64,000 nt of DNA from Paenibacillus taichungensis (GTDB lineage Bacteria > Bacillota > Bacilli > Paenibacillales > Paenibacillaceae): NCBI RefSeq assembly GCF_003287275.1, contig NZ_QEVW01000001.1, forward strand, positions 372,001 to 436,000, in the 5' to 3' direction. Both the position numbers and the translations under genes were made by a program. The first letter of the stretch is position 1, and each line of letters opens with the position of its first letter. Positions 9,651-17,121 of the stretch are shown in pieces. The notes beneath the pieces are model-generated. The model saw only the letters and a program-made list of their open reading frames with translations. It made no database searches and was not told the origin of the DNA.

Positions 9651-10667
9651 GTGGTCAGTATCAAGGATATCGCCAAACAGGCGGGAGTTTCGATCTCTAC
9701 CGTGTCATATGCTCTGAATGGTAGCAACAAAGTGACAGATGAGACCCGTTCCAAAATTTTGGCTATCGCCAAAGAGCTGAACTATGTTCCCAATGCTGCT
9801 GCCAGAACATTGAAGAAGAGAGAATCCAAAATTCTGGGTGTATTTCTGACGGATTTTAGCGGGGATGTATATGGAGACTTGCTTAGTGGTATGAAATCTG
9901 TATGTAACGCGCAAGGGTACGACCTGATTGTGTGCAGCGGAAAGCAATCTCATCGAATGCTTCCGGAGCGAATGATTGATGGTGCTGTCATTCTGGATCA
10001 TACATTTGCGAGCAAGGAACTAATGCAATATGCAGATAGAGGGCACAAGATTGTCGTTCTTGACCGGGAACTGGATCACCCCAATATTAATCAGGTTCTG
10101 CTGGATAACAAGGCAGGAGCAACCCTTGCGATGGAGCATTTGATTGAACAGGGACACACGAAGATCTATGTCGTGACAGGTCCGGAAGGTTCATTTGACT
10201 CGGCTCAGCGGTTGAAGGCTGTGAGGCAAGTATCGGAGCGGGAAGCGAATGTGGAATGGATTGAGATCACAGGAGATTTTGAGAAGAGTGGCGGAGAACG
10301 GGCAGCCGAACGTATTATTCAGGAATATACTCAACCAGTTGGGGTATTTTGTCTCAATGACGAGATGGCGATTGGGATGTGTGACCGGCTCGCTGATAGC
10401 GAGTTAAACATTGGTCAGGAAATTGATATTATTGGATTCGATAATATTGAACTCAGCAAATATGTGCAGCCAAGACTGGTCACTATTGATTATTCCAAAC
10501 GAAAATGGGGCGCACTGGCAGCCGAACAATTAATCAAAATTATTGCCGGAGAGCCTGTGGATCATGAACGCATCTACGTGACACTGGTGGAGGGCGGGTC
10601 GGTAAACAGCAAGGTTCAGTCAGCATATCTTGCGCAAGCCCAAAGTGAAAAGGCGGTTAGCTATTGA
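9651..10667 (+). CDS. LacI-family transcriptional regulator of the sugar operon
   Basis: 338 residues: an N-terminal LacI helix-turn-helix (VSIKDIAKQAGVSISTVSYAL), hinge region, then a periplasmic-binding-like effector domain ending with IDIIGFDNIELSKYVQPRL. The start is GTG 9651, preceded by AGGGGAG (about 9636-9642). It sits directly behind the phosphorylase gene in the same direction, the place the LacI gene has in the Listeria 1,2-beta-oligoglucan locus. It is likely the local repressor, released by an oligosaccharide or sugar phosphate. Effector and operator are not shown by the sequence. Confidence 0.9.
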   Translation: MVSIKDIAKQAGVSISTVSYALNGSNKVTDETRSKILAIAKELNYVPNAAARTLKKRESKILGVFLTDFSGDVYGDLLSGMKSVCNAQGYDLIVCSGKQSHRMLPERMIDGAVILDHTFASKELMQYADRGHKIVVLDRELDHPNINQVLLDNKAGATLAMEHLIEQGHTKIYVVTGPEGSFDSAQRLKAVRQVSEREANVEWIEITGDFEKSGGERAAERIIQEYTQPVGVFCLNDEMAIGMCDRLADSELNIGQEIDIIGFDNIELSKYVQPRLVTIDYSKRKWGALAAEQLIKIIAGEPVDHERIYVTLVEGGSVNSKVQSAYLAQAQSEKAVSY

Positions 10668-10721
10668 CGATGTTGCCCCCTCTTCATTCCATGCATGTTG
10701 TGTCAAACGATGACGGTACAG

Positions 10722-10779
10722 CAAGAGACAAGGCTTAGAAGAATTGAATCATTCTTTTAAGCCTTGTCTCTTGTTTAGC
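10722..10779 (+). terminator. Terminator after LacI gene
   Basis: A long stem: CAAGAGACAAGGCTTA (10722-10737) pairs with TAAGCCTTGTCTCTTG (10758-10773), with a shorter inner pairing GAAGAAT/ATTCTT, followed by TTTAGCTTC. Probably ends the sugar operon; the T-run is weak but the stem is very strong. Confidence 0.7.
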
Positions 10780-10804
10780 TTCTTTATTTGACCCATTATA
10801 AAAT

Positions 10805-10828
10805 GAAAAAACCTCTCACCAGGAGAGG
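10805..10828 (-). terminator. Terminator of the 34-residue microprotein gene (minus strand)
   Basis: Read on the minus strand, CCTCTC-CTGGT-GAGAGG is followed by six T residues (complement of 10806-10811). It lies 8 bases after the small gene's stop codon, which supports that gene being real. Confidence 0.75.
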
Positions 10829-10836
10829 CTTGGCCC

Positions 10837-10941
10837 TTAAAGGCCCTTGGTTTTGTCATTGTTGTAGGATGAAGTGAGAATGCCTGTAAGGAAGAGAGCC
10901 AATACAATTGCAATAATCCAAAATGTCAGTGAAAATGACAT
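10837..10941 (-). CDS. 34-residue single-pass membrane microprotein, unknown function
   Basis: Minus-strand ORF from ATG (10941-10939) to TAA (10839-10837). The product starts MSFSLTFWIIAIVLALF and ends SSYNNDKTKGL: one hydrophobic helix of about 20 residues with a short polar, charged tail. GGAGG (complement of 10951-10955) stands 9 bases upstream, and a proper terminator follows. These flanking signals, rather than homology, are the evidence. I do not recognise the family. It is isolated, between the LacI terminator and the convergent-side NAGPA gene. Confidence 0.65.
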   Translation of the reverse strand: MSFSLTFWIIAIVLALFLTGILTSSYNNDKTKGL

Positions 10942-11013
10942 ACCATAGCACCTCCTGCAAAATCTTTACTTCTATTATAACCATTATAGGAAGAAAAGAA
11001 ATGCTTCACTCCA

Positions 11014-12078
11014 TCATTTGTAAAATAAAAAATGAGTAGGTACTGGTCGGAGGCTCCCATCCGAAGGGTTATTCACAACCCGATTGTTCACGATGAGTGA
11101 GGACGATCCTCCGCCATCCAGATTATAGGCGTCCACGACGCCAAGCTTGTACAAACGTCCTTGCAGCTCTTCCAGGGTGGCTCCTGAGCTGCCCCCTTCG
11201 TTATACCCGTCAACAACGATAATCAACAATTGATCGTCCTTATAGTTGCCGATTACGGTGCGTGGAGCCCGCTTGGGTGAAACTTTCCATTTTGCGGGAA
11301 TGACCGTTTTTTGTCCATTCTGCAAAAGCACGGGTACAAATGTGGCACCGAATTGTGGTTGTAGGCGATCCAGGGAACTTTTGTCGAAAAATTTACCACC
11401 TACCAGCTTACCGGCATCATCAAGACCTACAAAAAAAAGATCCTTAAAACTGGCCTGAAAACCATTCACATACTTGCCATCCATAACCGTTGTACTCAGC
11501 GGATATCGTTTACCGCCACTGTCGGCAAATCCGCCGGCATTAATTCCGGCAATGGCACCGCTGCGCTTAACCGCCTGCATGGTTGTCTCAGATCGGCCTG
11601 GCTCGCTATCCAGAGCCATCTTCATGGCCGTGGGATCTTTTAGCTTGATTTTCATCGCATATCCCTTATAGGGGCCTGGATTGACCCTGTAGAGTTCAAT
11701 CGTAAGTCGATCACTGTCAATCCGTTCAAACGGAACGCCCAGCTTGGATGAGATCCGTTGATTATAGATCGTTTCCGGGCGAGCAGCTTGAACTGTAGCC
11801 TTCTGTACAAGCGTCGACATTGTACTCGTTGTCTGATTGTACAACTGTGTTGTTCTTTTAATAGAAGAAGAAGTCTGAACAGCAGCTTCTTTTGCCCCTG
11901 CAAGCTCCTGTCTCATTGCCTGGGTCAGGGGTGTAACATTCTCTTCAGCCAGACCGGAATGAATGAAATCTCCGGGGTCAAGCGGAGGTCGAATCAGCAG
12001 CATGCATAATATCAACCCAACAAAAGGAGCAAGTGCAAGCATAAATAAACGATTAACCTTTTTTATGGGTGTAATCAT
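11014..12078 (-). CDS. Phosphodiester glycosidase (NAGPA-domain) protein, membrane-anchored
   Basis: 354 residues. One N-terminal membrane segment (LFMLALAPFVGLILCMLLI, about residues 11-30) and then an extracytoplasmic part. The last about 200 residues carry the NAGPA fold signature: GAIAGINAGGF, RAPRTVIG, LLIIVVDGYNEGGSSGATL and YNLDGGGSSSLIVN. The family includes the enzyme that uncovers mannose-6-phosphate and many bacterial exopolysaccharide-related proteins; the bacterial substrate is generally unknown, so cell-envelope glycan processing is inference. Its ATG overlaps the stop of the upstream coiled-coil gene (12075-12078), indicating translational coupling. Confidence 0.85.
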   Translation of the reverse strand: MITPIKKVNRLFMLALAPFVGLILCMLLIRPPLDPGDFIHSGLAEENVTPLTQAMRQELAGAKEAAVQTSSSIKRTTQLYNQTTSTMSTLVQKATVQAARPETIYNQRISSKLGVPFERIDSDRLTIELYRVNPGPYKGYAMKIKLKDPTAMKMALDSEPGRSETTMQAVKRSGAIAGINAGGFADSGGKRYPLSTTVMDGKYVNGFQASFKDLFFVGLDDAGKLVGGKFFDKSSLDRLQPQFGATFVPVLLQNGQKTVIPAKWKVSPKRAPRTVIGNYKDDQLLIIVVDGYNEGGSSGATLEELQGRLYKLGVVDAYNLDGGGSSSLIVNNRVVNNPSDGSLRPVPTHFLFYK

Positions 12079-12485
12079 TTGAGCAGGTCCATCTTTTTCT
12101 GGAGTGTCTCCAGTTGTTTTTTGACTTCGCTCAGCTGGGTATACAATTTGTTGCTGTTGTCGGTTTTATCGTTTGCATTATCCTTGGTGAAAGTAAGCAA
12201 TTCATTAAAGGACTGCACCTGGCCCTGCAGGTCTGCTACTTCCTTGGATATCGTTGTTAGCTGCTTTTCGTAGTCGGCTTTGAGCGCTGCAATCTGCTGT
12301 TGATTATGGGTCTGAAGCTGATTAATCATCTGTTGCTGGAGGTGGTTACTATAATAGTAGGTTCCGAGTACTCCAAGTGCAATGAGAACAATCCACATGA
12401 CCAGAAACAGCTTGACTGAAGATCCGGCCTTACCTTTGGCGCTCCGGGTGTGATGGATGTCAGAGGGTTGGACAGAAGGTTTCAT
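12075..12485 (-). CDS. Single-pass membrane coiled-coil protein, partner of the NAGPA gene
   Basis: 136 residues: a basic cytoplasmic start, one membrane helix (SVKLFLVMWIVLIALGVLG), then about 90 residues rich in Q, K, E and L with heptad spacing (LQQQMINQLQTHNQQQIAAL and onward), i.e. an external coiled coil. AGGAGTG precedes the ATG. It overlaps the NAGPA-domain gene by four bases, so the two are co-translated and may form a complex at the membrane. No enzymatic motif is seen and I do not recognise a named family. Confidence 0.75.
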   Translation of the reverse strand: MKPSVQPSDIHHTRSAKGKAGSSVKLFLVMWIVLIALGVLGTYYYSNHLQQQMINQLQTHNQQQIAALKADYEKQLTTISKEVADLQGQVQSFNELLTFTKDNANDKTDNSNKLYTQLSEVKKQLETLQKKMDLLK

Positions 12486-12926
12486 ATCATCACTCCTGGT
12501 TATTTATAGGTACAAAAAATTTTCCAGTCCTCATTCTATCACGCCACTATTGATTACGCAAAAATGAAATTCTTTGAGTAATAGGATAAAAAGAGATTGC
12601 ATCGGAAGGAAGTCCTAGGATACAATTTCTTATAGATGCAATAAGTAGGAACTTTGGGCAAGTTTTTCGACTTTTTTAGATAGAAATGCAGGAAATTTAT
12701 ACTATATTTTGATCTTTCTTCACTCGGGAAGACAAAAGTCCTGATGTGACGACAGCAAAATACAGTAGAAATAGAGCTGTTCTTACAGCTGTATCAAGTG
12801 TTTTTCTATTTTTCGACATTATCCGACTTTTACTTCTTCTATACACGGACTGTCGCAAGGATAGAGGCATCATCTTGGCTGATGGTGGAAAAGGAATTTG
12901 TCCAATACATAACAGGGGGAACAACA
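12486..12926. other. 441-base divergent intergenic region
   Basis: Separates the minus-strand coiled-coil gene from the plus-strand response regulator. It holds the minus-strand promoter given separately (12533-12561). I could not find a convincing plus-strand sigma-A promoter for the response regulator. AT-rich with several T tracts; no stable terminator seen. Confidence 0.5.
12533..12561 (-). promoter_or_regulatory. Sigma-A-type promoter for the coiled-coil/NAGPA pair
   Basis: On the minus strand TTGCGT (complement of 12556-12561), a 17-base spacer and TAGAAT (complement of 12533-12538). The -10 matches 5/6, the -35 only its TTG. It lies 48 bases before the ATG of the coiled-coil gene. Confidence 0.5.
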
Positions 12927-13583
12927 ATGAAAAAAGTATGGCAGGTGGTCATCGTAGATATCCACCCCACCAGCATGCTGGGTACGAAATTGATTTTGGA
13001 AGAACAGCAGGATCTGTTGGTAAGGGGGATGACTTCGACTGGGTCCGAAGGCCTTGACCTAGTGAACATTCACCAGCCCGATCTGATTTTGATGGATTAT
13101 CGGCTTCCTGAGGGTCAGGCGGATCAGTATATATCCCAAATGAAAAATCTGTCGGCTCATAGTCACATCATTATTCTAACGGACGAGGACAATGTAAAAT
13201 TATTTCGTCATCTGATCAGTCTTGGTGCAAGTGGCATGCTGTCCAAACAGGCTTCCCCTAGCCAGCTGATTCATCTGATTTCCGGTTTGCGTGAGGGATG
13301 TGTATCCATCCCATTATCCTGGTTAGCCAGTTCGGAATGGGCCCAGCCCGTCGAATCTCCGGCAGAAGAACTTATTGTTGAATTAACAGAAACCGAAACT
13401 TTTATTATGGAAAGAATTGTTCAGGGCGTAACCTATGATAAAATAGCCAGTGAGATTAACGTTAGCAGACGTTCAATTGATAATTACCTGCGTAAAATTT
13501 ACGTCAAGCTGGATGTAAGCAGCAGGGCACAGGCGATTGAACGTTATGCTTTATATGCGAGGCAGACCAAGACCGTATCCTGA
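12927..13583 (+). CDS. Orphan LuxR-type response regulator (ComA/DegU-like architecture)
   Basis: 218 residues from ATG 12927 (AGGGGGAA ribosome-binding site 6 bases upstream); the longer in-frame extension to 12798 has no signal and is left out. Receiver domain: acidic VDIHP near the N-terminus, phospho-acceptor Asp in LILMDYRLPEG, Thr in IILTDED, Lys in MLSKQ. C-terminal LuxR helix-turn-helix: LTETETFIMERIVQGVTYDK, then INVSRRSIDNYLRKIYVKL. No histidine kinase gene is next to it, so its partner must be elsewhere. The stop codon lies in the stem of the hairpin 13581-13624. Confidence 0.85.
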   Translation: MKKVWQVVIVDIHPTSMLGTKLILEEQQDLLVRGMTSTGSEGLDLVNIHQPDLILMDYRLPEGQADQYISQMKNLSAHSHIIILTDEDNVKLFRHLISLGASGMLSKQASPSQLIHLISGLREGCVSIPLSWLASSEWAQPVESPAEELIVELTETETFIMERIVQGVTYDKIASEINVSRRSIDNYLRKIYVKLDVSSRAQAIERYALYARQTKTVS

Positions 13584-13624
13584 CGAGCATGGCTCCATGA
13601 ATCCCTATGTACGATGGCTCGTCA
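13581..13624 (+). other. Hairpin including the response-regulator stop codon
   Basis: TGACGAGC (13581-13588) pairs perfectly with GCTCGTCA (13617-13624). No T-run follows, so it is likelier a stability or processing element than a terminator. Confidence 0.4.
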
Positions 13625-13724
13625 AGTGTCCGGTCTGGTCATATTCAGTGTCCAACAAGAATAGGTTGTAGGGGCTACGGACTGCGAGCACAGTTCGGAT
13701 TAGGGATGAAAGGGGAACGGACCA

Positions 13725-14948
13725 ATGAAATATTTCTTCGCCTCCCGTACAAACAGGCTTTTGACATCACCGCTGAGGGACATACGTGAGATGTCTGGTC
13801 GGGATTATTTCATTTCTCTGGCAGAAGAACTGCCTGCGGAGGAGCTGTTTCCATTCAAATTGCTGGAAGAAGCAGCGGTGTCTGTATTTAGTTCCGGACC
13901 CTCCGCATTACAGTATGGCGAGCCAGCAGGGTACAGACCGTTGAGAGAATGGCTGGACAACGATTGGAATGCTCGCAAGGGCATACGGACAGTCCCAGAG
14001 CAGATTCTATTGACCACAGGGACCCAGCAGGCCATCGATCTTGTGATGCGTCTGCTGCTTGAGCCTGGAGATTCCGTATTGGTTGAGCATCCTACTTCTC
14101 CAGGCTGTCTCGAGGTTTTGGAGATGCAAGGTGCCAAAATTGTGCCCGTCACAGGCGATGGGGATGGCATTTTGCCTGACCTTTTGGAGCATCACATGCA
14201 GCAGGTGAGACCGAAGCTGCTTTTTGCTGCACCCAGTTTTTCCAATCCAACCGGCGTGCTGTGGAGTATGGAACGGCGTGAGGCTGTGCTAGATCTGTGC
14301 TCACGTTACGGTGTGCTGCTCGTGGAGGATGATTCCTATGGCGAACTTCATTTCGATGGATTGGAGCCTGGAGACTTCTACCGGAAGTATCCTTCCCTCT
14401 TTGCGCTGGATACAGCAGATCAGGGTGGACATGTTCTATACATTGGTTCGTTTAGCAAAACTGTAGCACCTGCCCTGCGTACAGGCTGGGCTGCTGGACA
14501 TCCGGCCTTGATCCAGGCTATGGCTTCTGTGAAACGGATAGCAGACGGACAGTCCAGTCCCATGAATCAACGGTTGTTGTATCAACTGCTTGCCCATTCT
14601 CCTTTTAAGTGGAGTGATCATCTCTCCATGCTGAATCGGGAGTATAAGACCAGACTCAAGCTTATGCTCGAATTATTGAAGCGTCCGGGATGGAAAGGCA
14701 GCCAGTACAGCATTCCAGAAGGGGGGATGTATCTGTGGGTACAGCTTCCGGATGGATTGGACAGTGGAGCCCTGCTCAAGGCAGCGCTGTTAAAAGGAGT
14801 ATCCTTTCTACCAGGCTCCCTCTGCTCCACGGGTGAACAGGATCATCGGTACATCCGATTAAACTTCAGCCATCCCGGCCGGGATGAGTTGCTCCTTGGC
14901 ATGAATCTGATCAGTGAGTCCATAACAGAGTTTACAGCCCGGAGTTAA
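13725..14948 (+). CDS. PLP-dependent class I/II aminotransferase (MocR-like domain without the HTH)
   Basis: 407 residues, start ATG 13725 with AAAGGGGAA upstream. Fold-type I aminotransferase motifs: LQYGEPAGYRPLREWL, TTGTQQAIDLVMRLLLEPGD, PSFSNPTG, the active-site segment YIGSFSKTVAPALRTGW with the Schiff-base Lys, and RLNFSHP near the C-terminus. This set is shared by 2-aminoadipate/LysN-type aminotransferases and the catalytic half of MocR regulators; no GntR helix-turn-helix is present, so it is a free-standing enzyme. The amino-acid substrate cannot be told from sequence. It stands alone, with a hairpin downstream at 14987-15020. Confidence 0.87.
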   Translation: MKYFFASRTNRLLTSPLRDIREMSGRDYFISLAEELPAEELFPFKLLEEAAVSVFSSGPSALQYGEPAGYRPLREWLDNDWNARKGIRTVPEQILLTTGTQQAIDLVMRLLLEPGDSVLVEHPTSPGCLEVLEMQGAKIVPVTGDGDGILPDLLEHHMQQVRPKLLFAAPSFSNPTGVLWSMERREAVLDLCSRYGVLLVEDDSYGELHFDGLEPGDFYRKYPSLFALDTADQGGHVLYIGSFSKTVAPALRTGWAAGHPALIQAMASVKRIADGQSSPMNQRLLYQLLAHSPFKWSDHLSMLNREYKTRLKLMLELLKRPGWKGSQYSIPEGGMYLWVQLPDGLDSGALLKAALLKGVSFLPGSLCSTGEQDHRYIRLNFSHPGRDELLLGMNLISESITEFTARS

Positions 14949-14986
14949 ACCGGATATAGAAAAGAAAGAATGTTTGGTCAAATTCT

Positions 14987-15020
14987 TGCCTGGAACCTGT
15001 GACAGCAGAAATTCCAGGCA
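14987..15020 (+). other. Hairpin after aminotransferase gene
   Basis: TGCCTGGAA (14987-14995) pairs with TTCCAGGCA (15012-15020); only a weak T-rich stretch (TTGGATTTGG) follows. Possible weak terminator. Confidence 0.4.
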
Positions 15021-15064
15021 TTGGATTTGGAAGCAAATAAGTTACCCCCAAAGTAATTACGTTA

Positions 15065-15093
15065 TTGCATCCACTAACATTTTTATATATAAT
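15065..15093 (+). promoter_or_regulatory. Promoter of azoR with overlapping repeat
   Basis: TTGCAT (15065-15070), exact 17-base spacer, TATAAT (15088-15093). Just upstream, AATAAGTTAC (15037-15046) and GTAATTACGTTATT (15053-15066) form an imperfect inverted repeat. MarR/HxlR regulators such as YodB control azoreductases in Bacillus subtilis, so this may be an operator; that is inference. Confidence 0.55.
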
Positions 15094-15187
15094 ATGTATT
15101 AATGAGTTGTTGTTTTCTTTATATAAGCTGCATTCATTGCAAGTTCAGGAGAAGCACTCATATATTTTAACTAACGGGGGAACAAAC

Positions 15188-15814
15188 ATGTCTAACATTT
15201 TATTTGTCAAAGCAAACGACCGTCCTGCAGATCAAGCAGTCAGCGTACAATTGTACGATGCATTTTTGAGCGCATACAAAGAATCCCACCCAGGTGACAC
15301 AGTTACCGAACTGGATCTCTACAATACAGATATTCCTTACTACGGCAACACTGTAATTACAGGTGGATACAAAGCGGCTAATGGTATCGAAGCAACTGCA
15401 GAAGAGCAAAAAGCAGCTGCACTGGCAGCACAATTGCAAGATCAATTCTTGGCAGCAGACAAAGTAGTATTTGCATTCCCACTGTGGAACTTCACTGTTC
15501 CAGCACCACTGGTGAACTACATTTCCTACCTGAGCCAAGCTGGCAAAATGTTCAAATACACTGCTGAAGGCCCTGTAGGTCTGGTAGGCGACAAAAAAGT
15601 GGCATTGTTGAACGCACGTGGCGGAGTTTACTCCGTAGAGCCAATGGCATCTGCTGAAATGTCCGTGAAATATGTAACAAATGTACTGAACTTCTGGGGT
15701 ATCCAAAACCCTGAACTGGTTATCGTTGAAGGTCACAATGCTTCACCTGACCGTTCCCAAGAGATCGTAGCAGCAGGTCTGAAATTGGCTTCCGAAGTAG
15801 CAGCAAGCTTCTAA
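15188..15814 (+). CDS. azoR: FMN-dependent NADH-azoreductase
   Basis: 208 residues from ATG 15188 (ACGGGGGAAC ribosome-binding site); an upstream in-frame extension to 15065 covers the promoter and is rejected. Flavodoxin-like fold with SNILFVKANDRP at the nucleotide-binding start, FAFPLWNFTVPAPLVNYI (the flavin-contacting PxWNF motif of AzoR) and LLNARGGVYS. AzoR homodimers use FMN and NADH to reduce quinones and azo compounds, a detoxification role in the cytoplasm. Its own promoter and terminator make it monocistronic. Codon use looks strongly biased (GTA, ACT, AAA, GCA repeated), suggesting high expression. Confidence 0.93.
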   Translation: MSNILFVKANDRPADQAVSVQLYDAFLSAYKESHPGDTVTELDLYNTDIPYYGNTVITGGYKAANGIEATAEEQKAAALAAQLQDQFLAADKVVFAFPLWNFTVPAPLVNYISYLSQAGKMFKYTAEGPVGLVGDKKVALLNARGGVYSVEPMASAEMSVKYVTNVLNFWGIQNPELVIVEGHNASPDRSQEIVAAGLKLASEVAASF

Positions 15815-15838
15815 TAGCCTATATATAGAAACACAGAA

Positions 15839-15876
15839 AAGCCCATTATCTCCAACGGAGATAATGGGCTTTTCTG
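15839..15876 (+). terminator. Terminator of azoR
   Basis: AAGCCCATTATCTCC, AAC loop, GGAGATAATGGGCTT, then TTCT: a 15-bp perfect stem at 15839-15871. Strong intrinsic terminator. Confidence 0.85.
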
Positions 15877-15914
15877 CATCTACATTTTGCATGGAAGCTA
15901 CACTGCCACTTGCC

Positions 15915-16760
15915 TTAGTCATCCCTTCCATGGATCAGGTAGGGCTCAGCTGCTTCCGCAATATGCTCCAGCTCACTGTCATCATGTTGATTTAAGGAAA
16001 AAGCCATTTCTAGTTCATTTATACTCCGTTCAATCATATCATTATCCTCAAGCATGTGAGCATGCTCGGTCAGTGCCTGCACACCTTTAACCGTCAGCAC
16101 ATATCGTCCACGGGATAGCCGCTCAAACCAACCATAATAGTTTTTTTGCAAAATGGCCGCAGCGGAACCCACACTTGTCTGTTTACTGATCAAGGCGGGG
16201 GAGGCTTCTCCATGAACGCGAAGGGCGGAAGCCACACGTAATGCCTTTTCTCTGTAAGCGGTGACCAGCTGCCTGCGTGTGCTTCCTCCCGTGTTGTAGT
16301 CACCACTGCGCTCGTCAAATTCCTTCAGCAGTCGTTGCCGCCGGATCCCGCCTTTACGGACACCGTTGCCGTTACCAGACATATGACCCTGGACAGCAGG
16401 TTCGCACAGCACATCAATCAGAGGTGATTTGGTTTTGTAGAACGTGACGGTGATAAGCCCCAATCCAAGTTGTCTGCACAGGGCGGTCAATTCGCCCCAG
16501 CGCTGGTTCACAGCACCACGCTTGCTGCGATTCCGCTCAACAGCCAGATACACGAAGGGGCTGAGCTTCAGGCGCTGCATTCCCTGCAGCAGCAGAGACA
16601 GATTAAATGTTTTTTTCATCTCCACAATGAGTGGTTCATTCTGATCCGATCTGACCCCAACCAGGTCACAATATTTGACTTCAGCCTTCACGTCGTAGCC
16701 GCGTTGTTCGAAAAAAGCCTTTACAGGCGAATATAACTCGGTTTCGTACTTTACTGCCAT
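15915..16760 (-). CDS. DUF2161 protein with PD-(D/E)XK-type nuclease-like domain
   Basis: 281 residues. The N-terminal half shows an early Glu in KYETELYSPVKAFFEQRGY, then YCDLVGVRSDQ and, 15 residues on, LIVEMKK: the D...ExK arrangement of PD-(D/E)XK phosphodiesterases. This matches the DUF2161 family, whose biological role is unknown. The C-terminal half contains a possible winged-helix segment (SPALISKQTSVGSAAAILQ). It has its own minus-strand transcription and no related neighbours; a DNA repair or processing role would be a guess. Confidence 0.8.
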   Translation of the reverse strand: MAVKYETELYSPVKAFFEQRGYDVKAEVKYCDLVGVRSDQNEPLIVEMKKTFNLSLLLQGMQRLKLSPFVYLAVERNRSKRGAVNQRWGELTALCRQLGLGLITVTFYKTKSPLIDVLCEPAVQGHMSGNGNGVRKGGIRRQRLLKEFDERSGDYNTGGSTRRQLVTAYREKALRVASALRVHGEASPALISKQTSVGSAAAILQKNYYGWFERLSRGRYVLTVKGVQALTEHAHMLEDNDMIERSINELEMAFSLNQHDDSELEHIAEAAEPYLIHGRDD

Positions 16761-17121
16761 CGTTTCTGCTCCTTCCCTGAAGTGGCTCGTCTCTGGCCAT
16801 CTATTGTTCCGTTATCTGAATTTAGAACCTTCATTATATCATATCCGTTCTTTTTTTTCTGAGTGCACAAGATGTCTGATAGAACAGGGAAAGCCTCAAA
16901 TTAAGACCCGCGGATTGAAAAAAAGAGGTCAACTTATCCGATTTGCCGCATAGGTATGTAATACACTTTTCACAACAATACATGATGTTTGGACAGAGGG
17001 TGGCGGGACTAATCCGGACCGCAAGATTGGTATTCAAGCACAAGCCGTAATTCTATTGATTTCTTCATACCATTCGGAATGGTTGACAATCACACTAAAG
17101 GAGCCATGGGAGGTACCAAGC
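16761..17121. other. 361-base divergent region between DUF2161 gene and prkA
   Basis: Contains a minus-strand TATAAT (complement in CATTATATCATATCC, about 16832-16846) that may drive the DUF2161 gene, and the short palindrome CCATTC-G-GAATGG just before prkA (about 17068-17080). I found no clear sigma-A promoter for prkA; in Bacillus subtilis prkA depends on a sporulation sigma factor, but no convincing sigma-E or sigma-K box could be assigned by eye. Confidence 0.4.

Noticed and set aside
12697..12819. Minus-strand 40-codon frame encoding a hydrophobic peptide (MSKNRKTLDTAVRTALFLLY...)
   Set aside because: It looks like a small membrane protein but has only a weak AGAAG upstream, no terminator, and occupies the likely promoter region of the response regulator; not enough support.
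12746..13057. 103-codon plus-strand frame overlapping the response-regulator start
   Set aside because: No ribosome-binding site, no motif, and it overlaps the receiver domain in another frame.
15065..15187. N-terminal extension of the azoreductase
   Set aside because: It covers the TTGCAT-N17-TATAAT promoter and lacks a ribosome-binding site; family length is 208 residues from ATG 15188.
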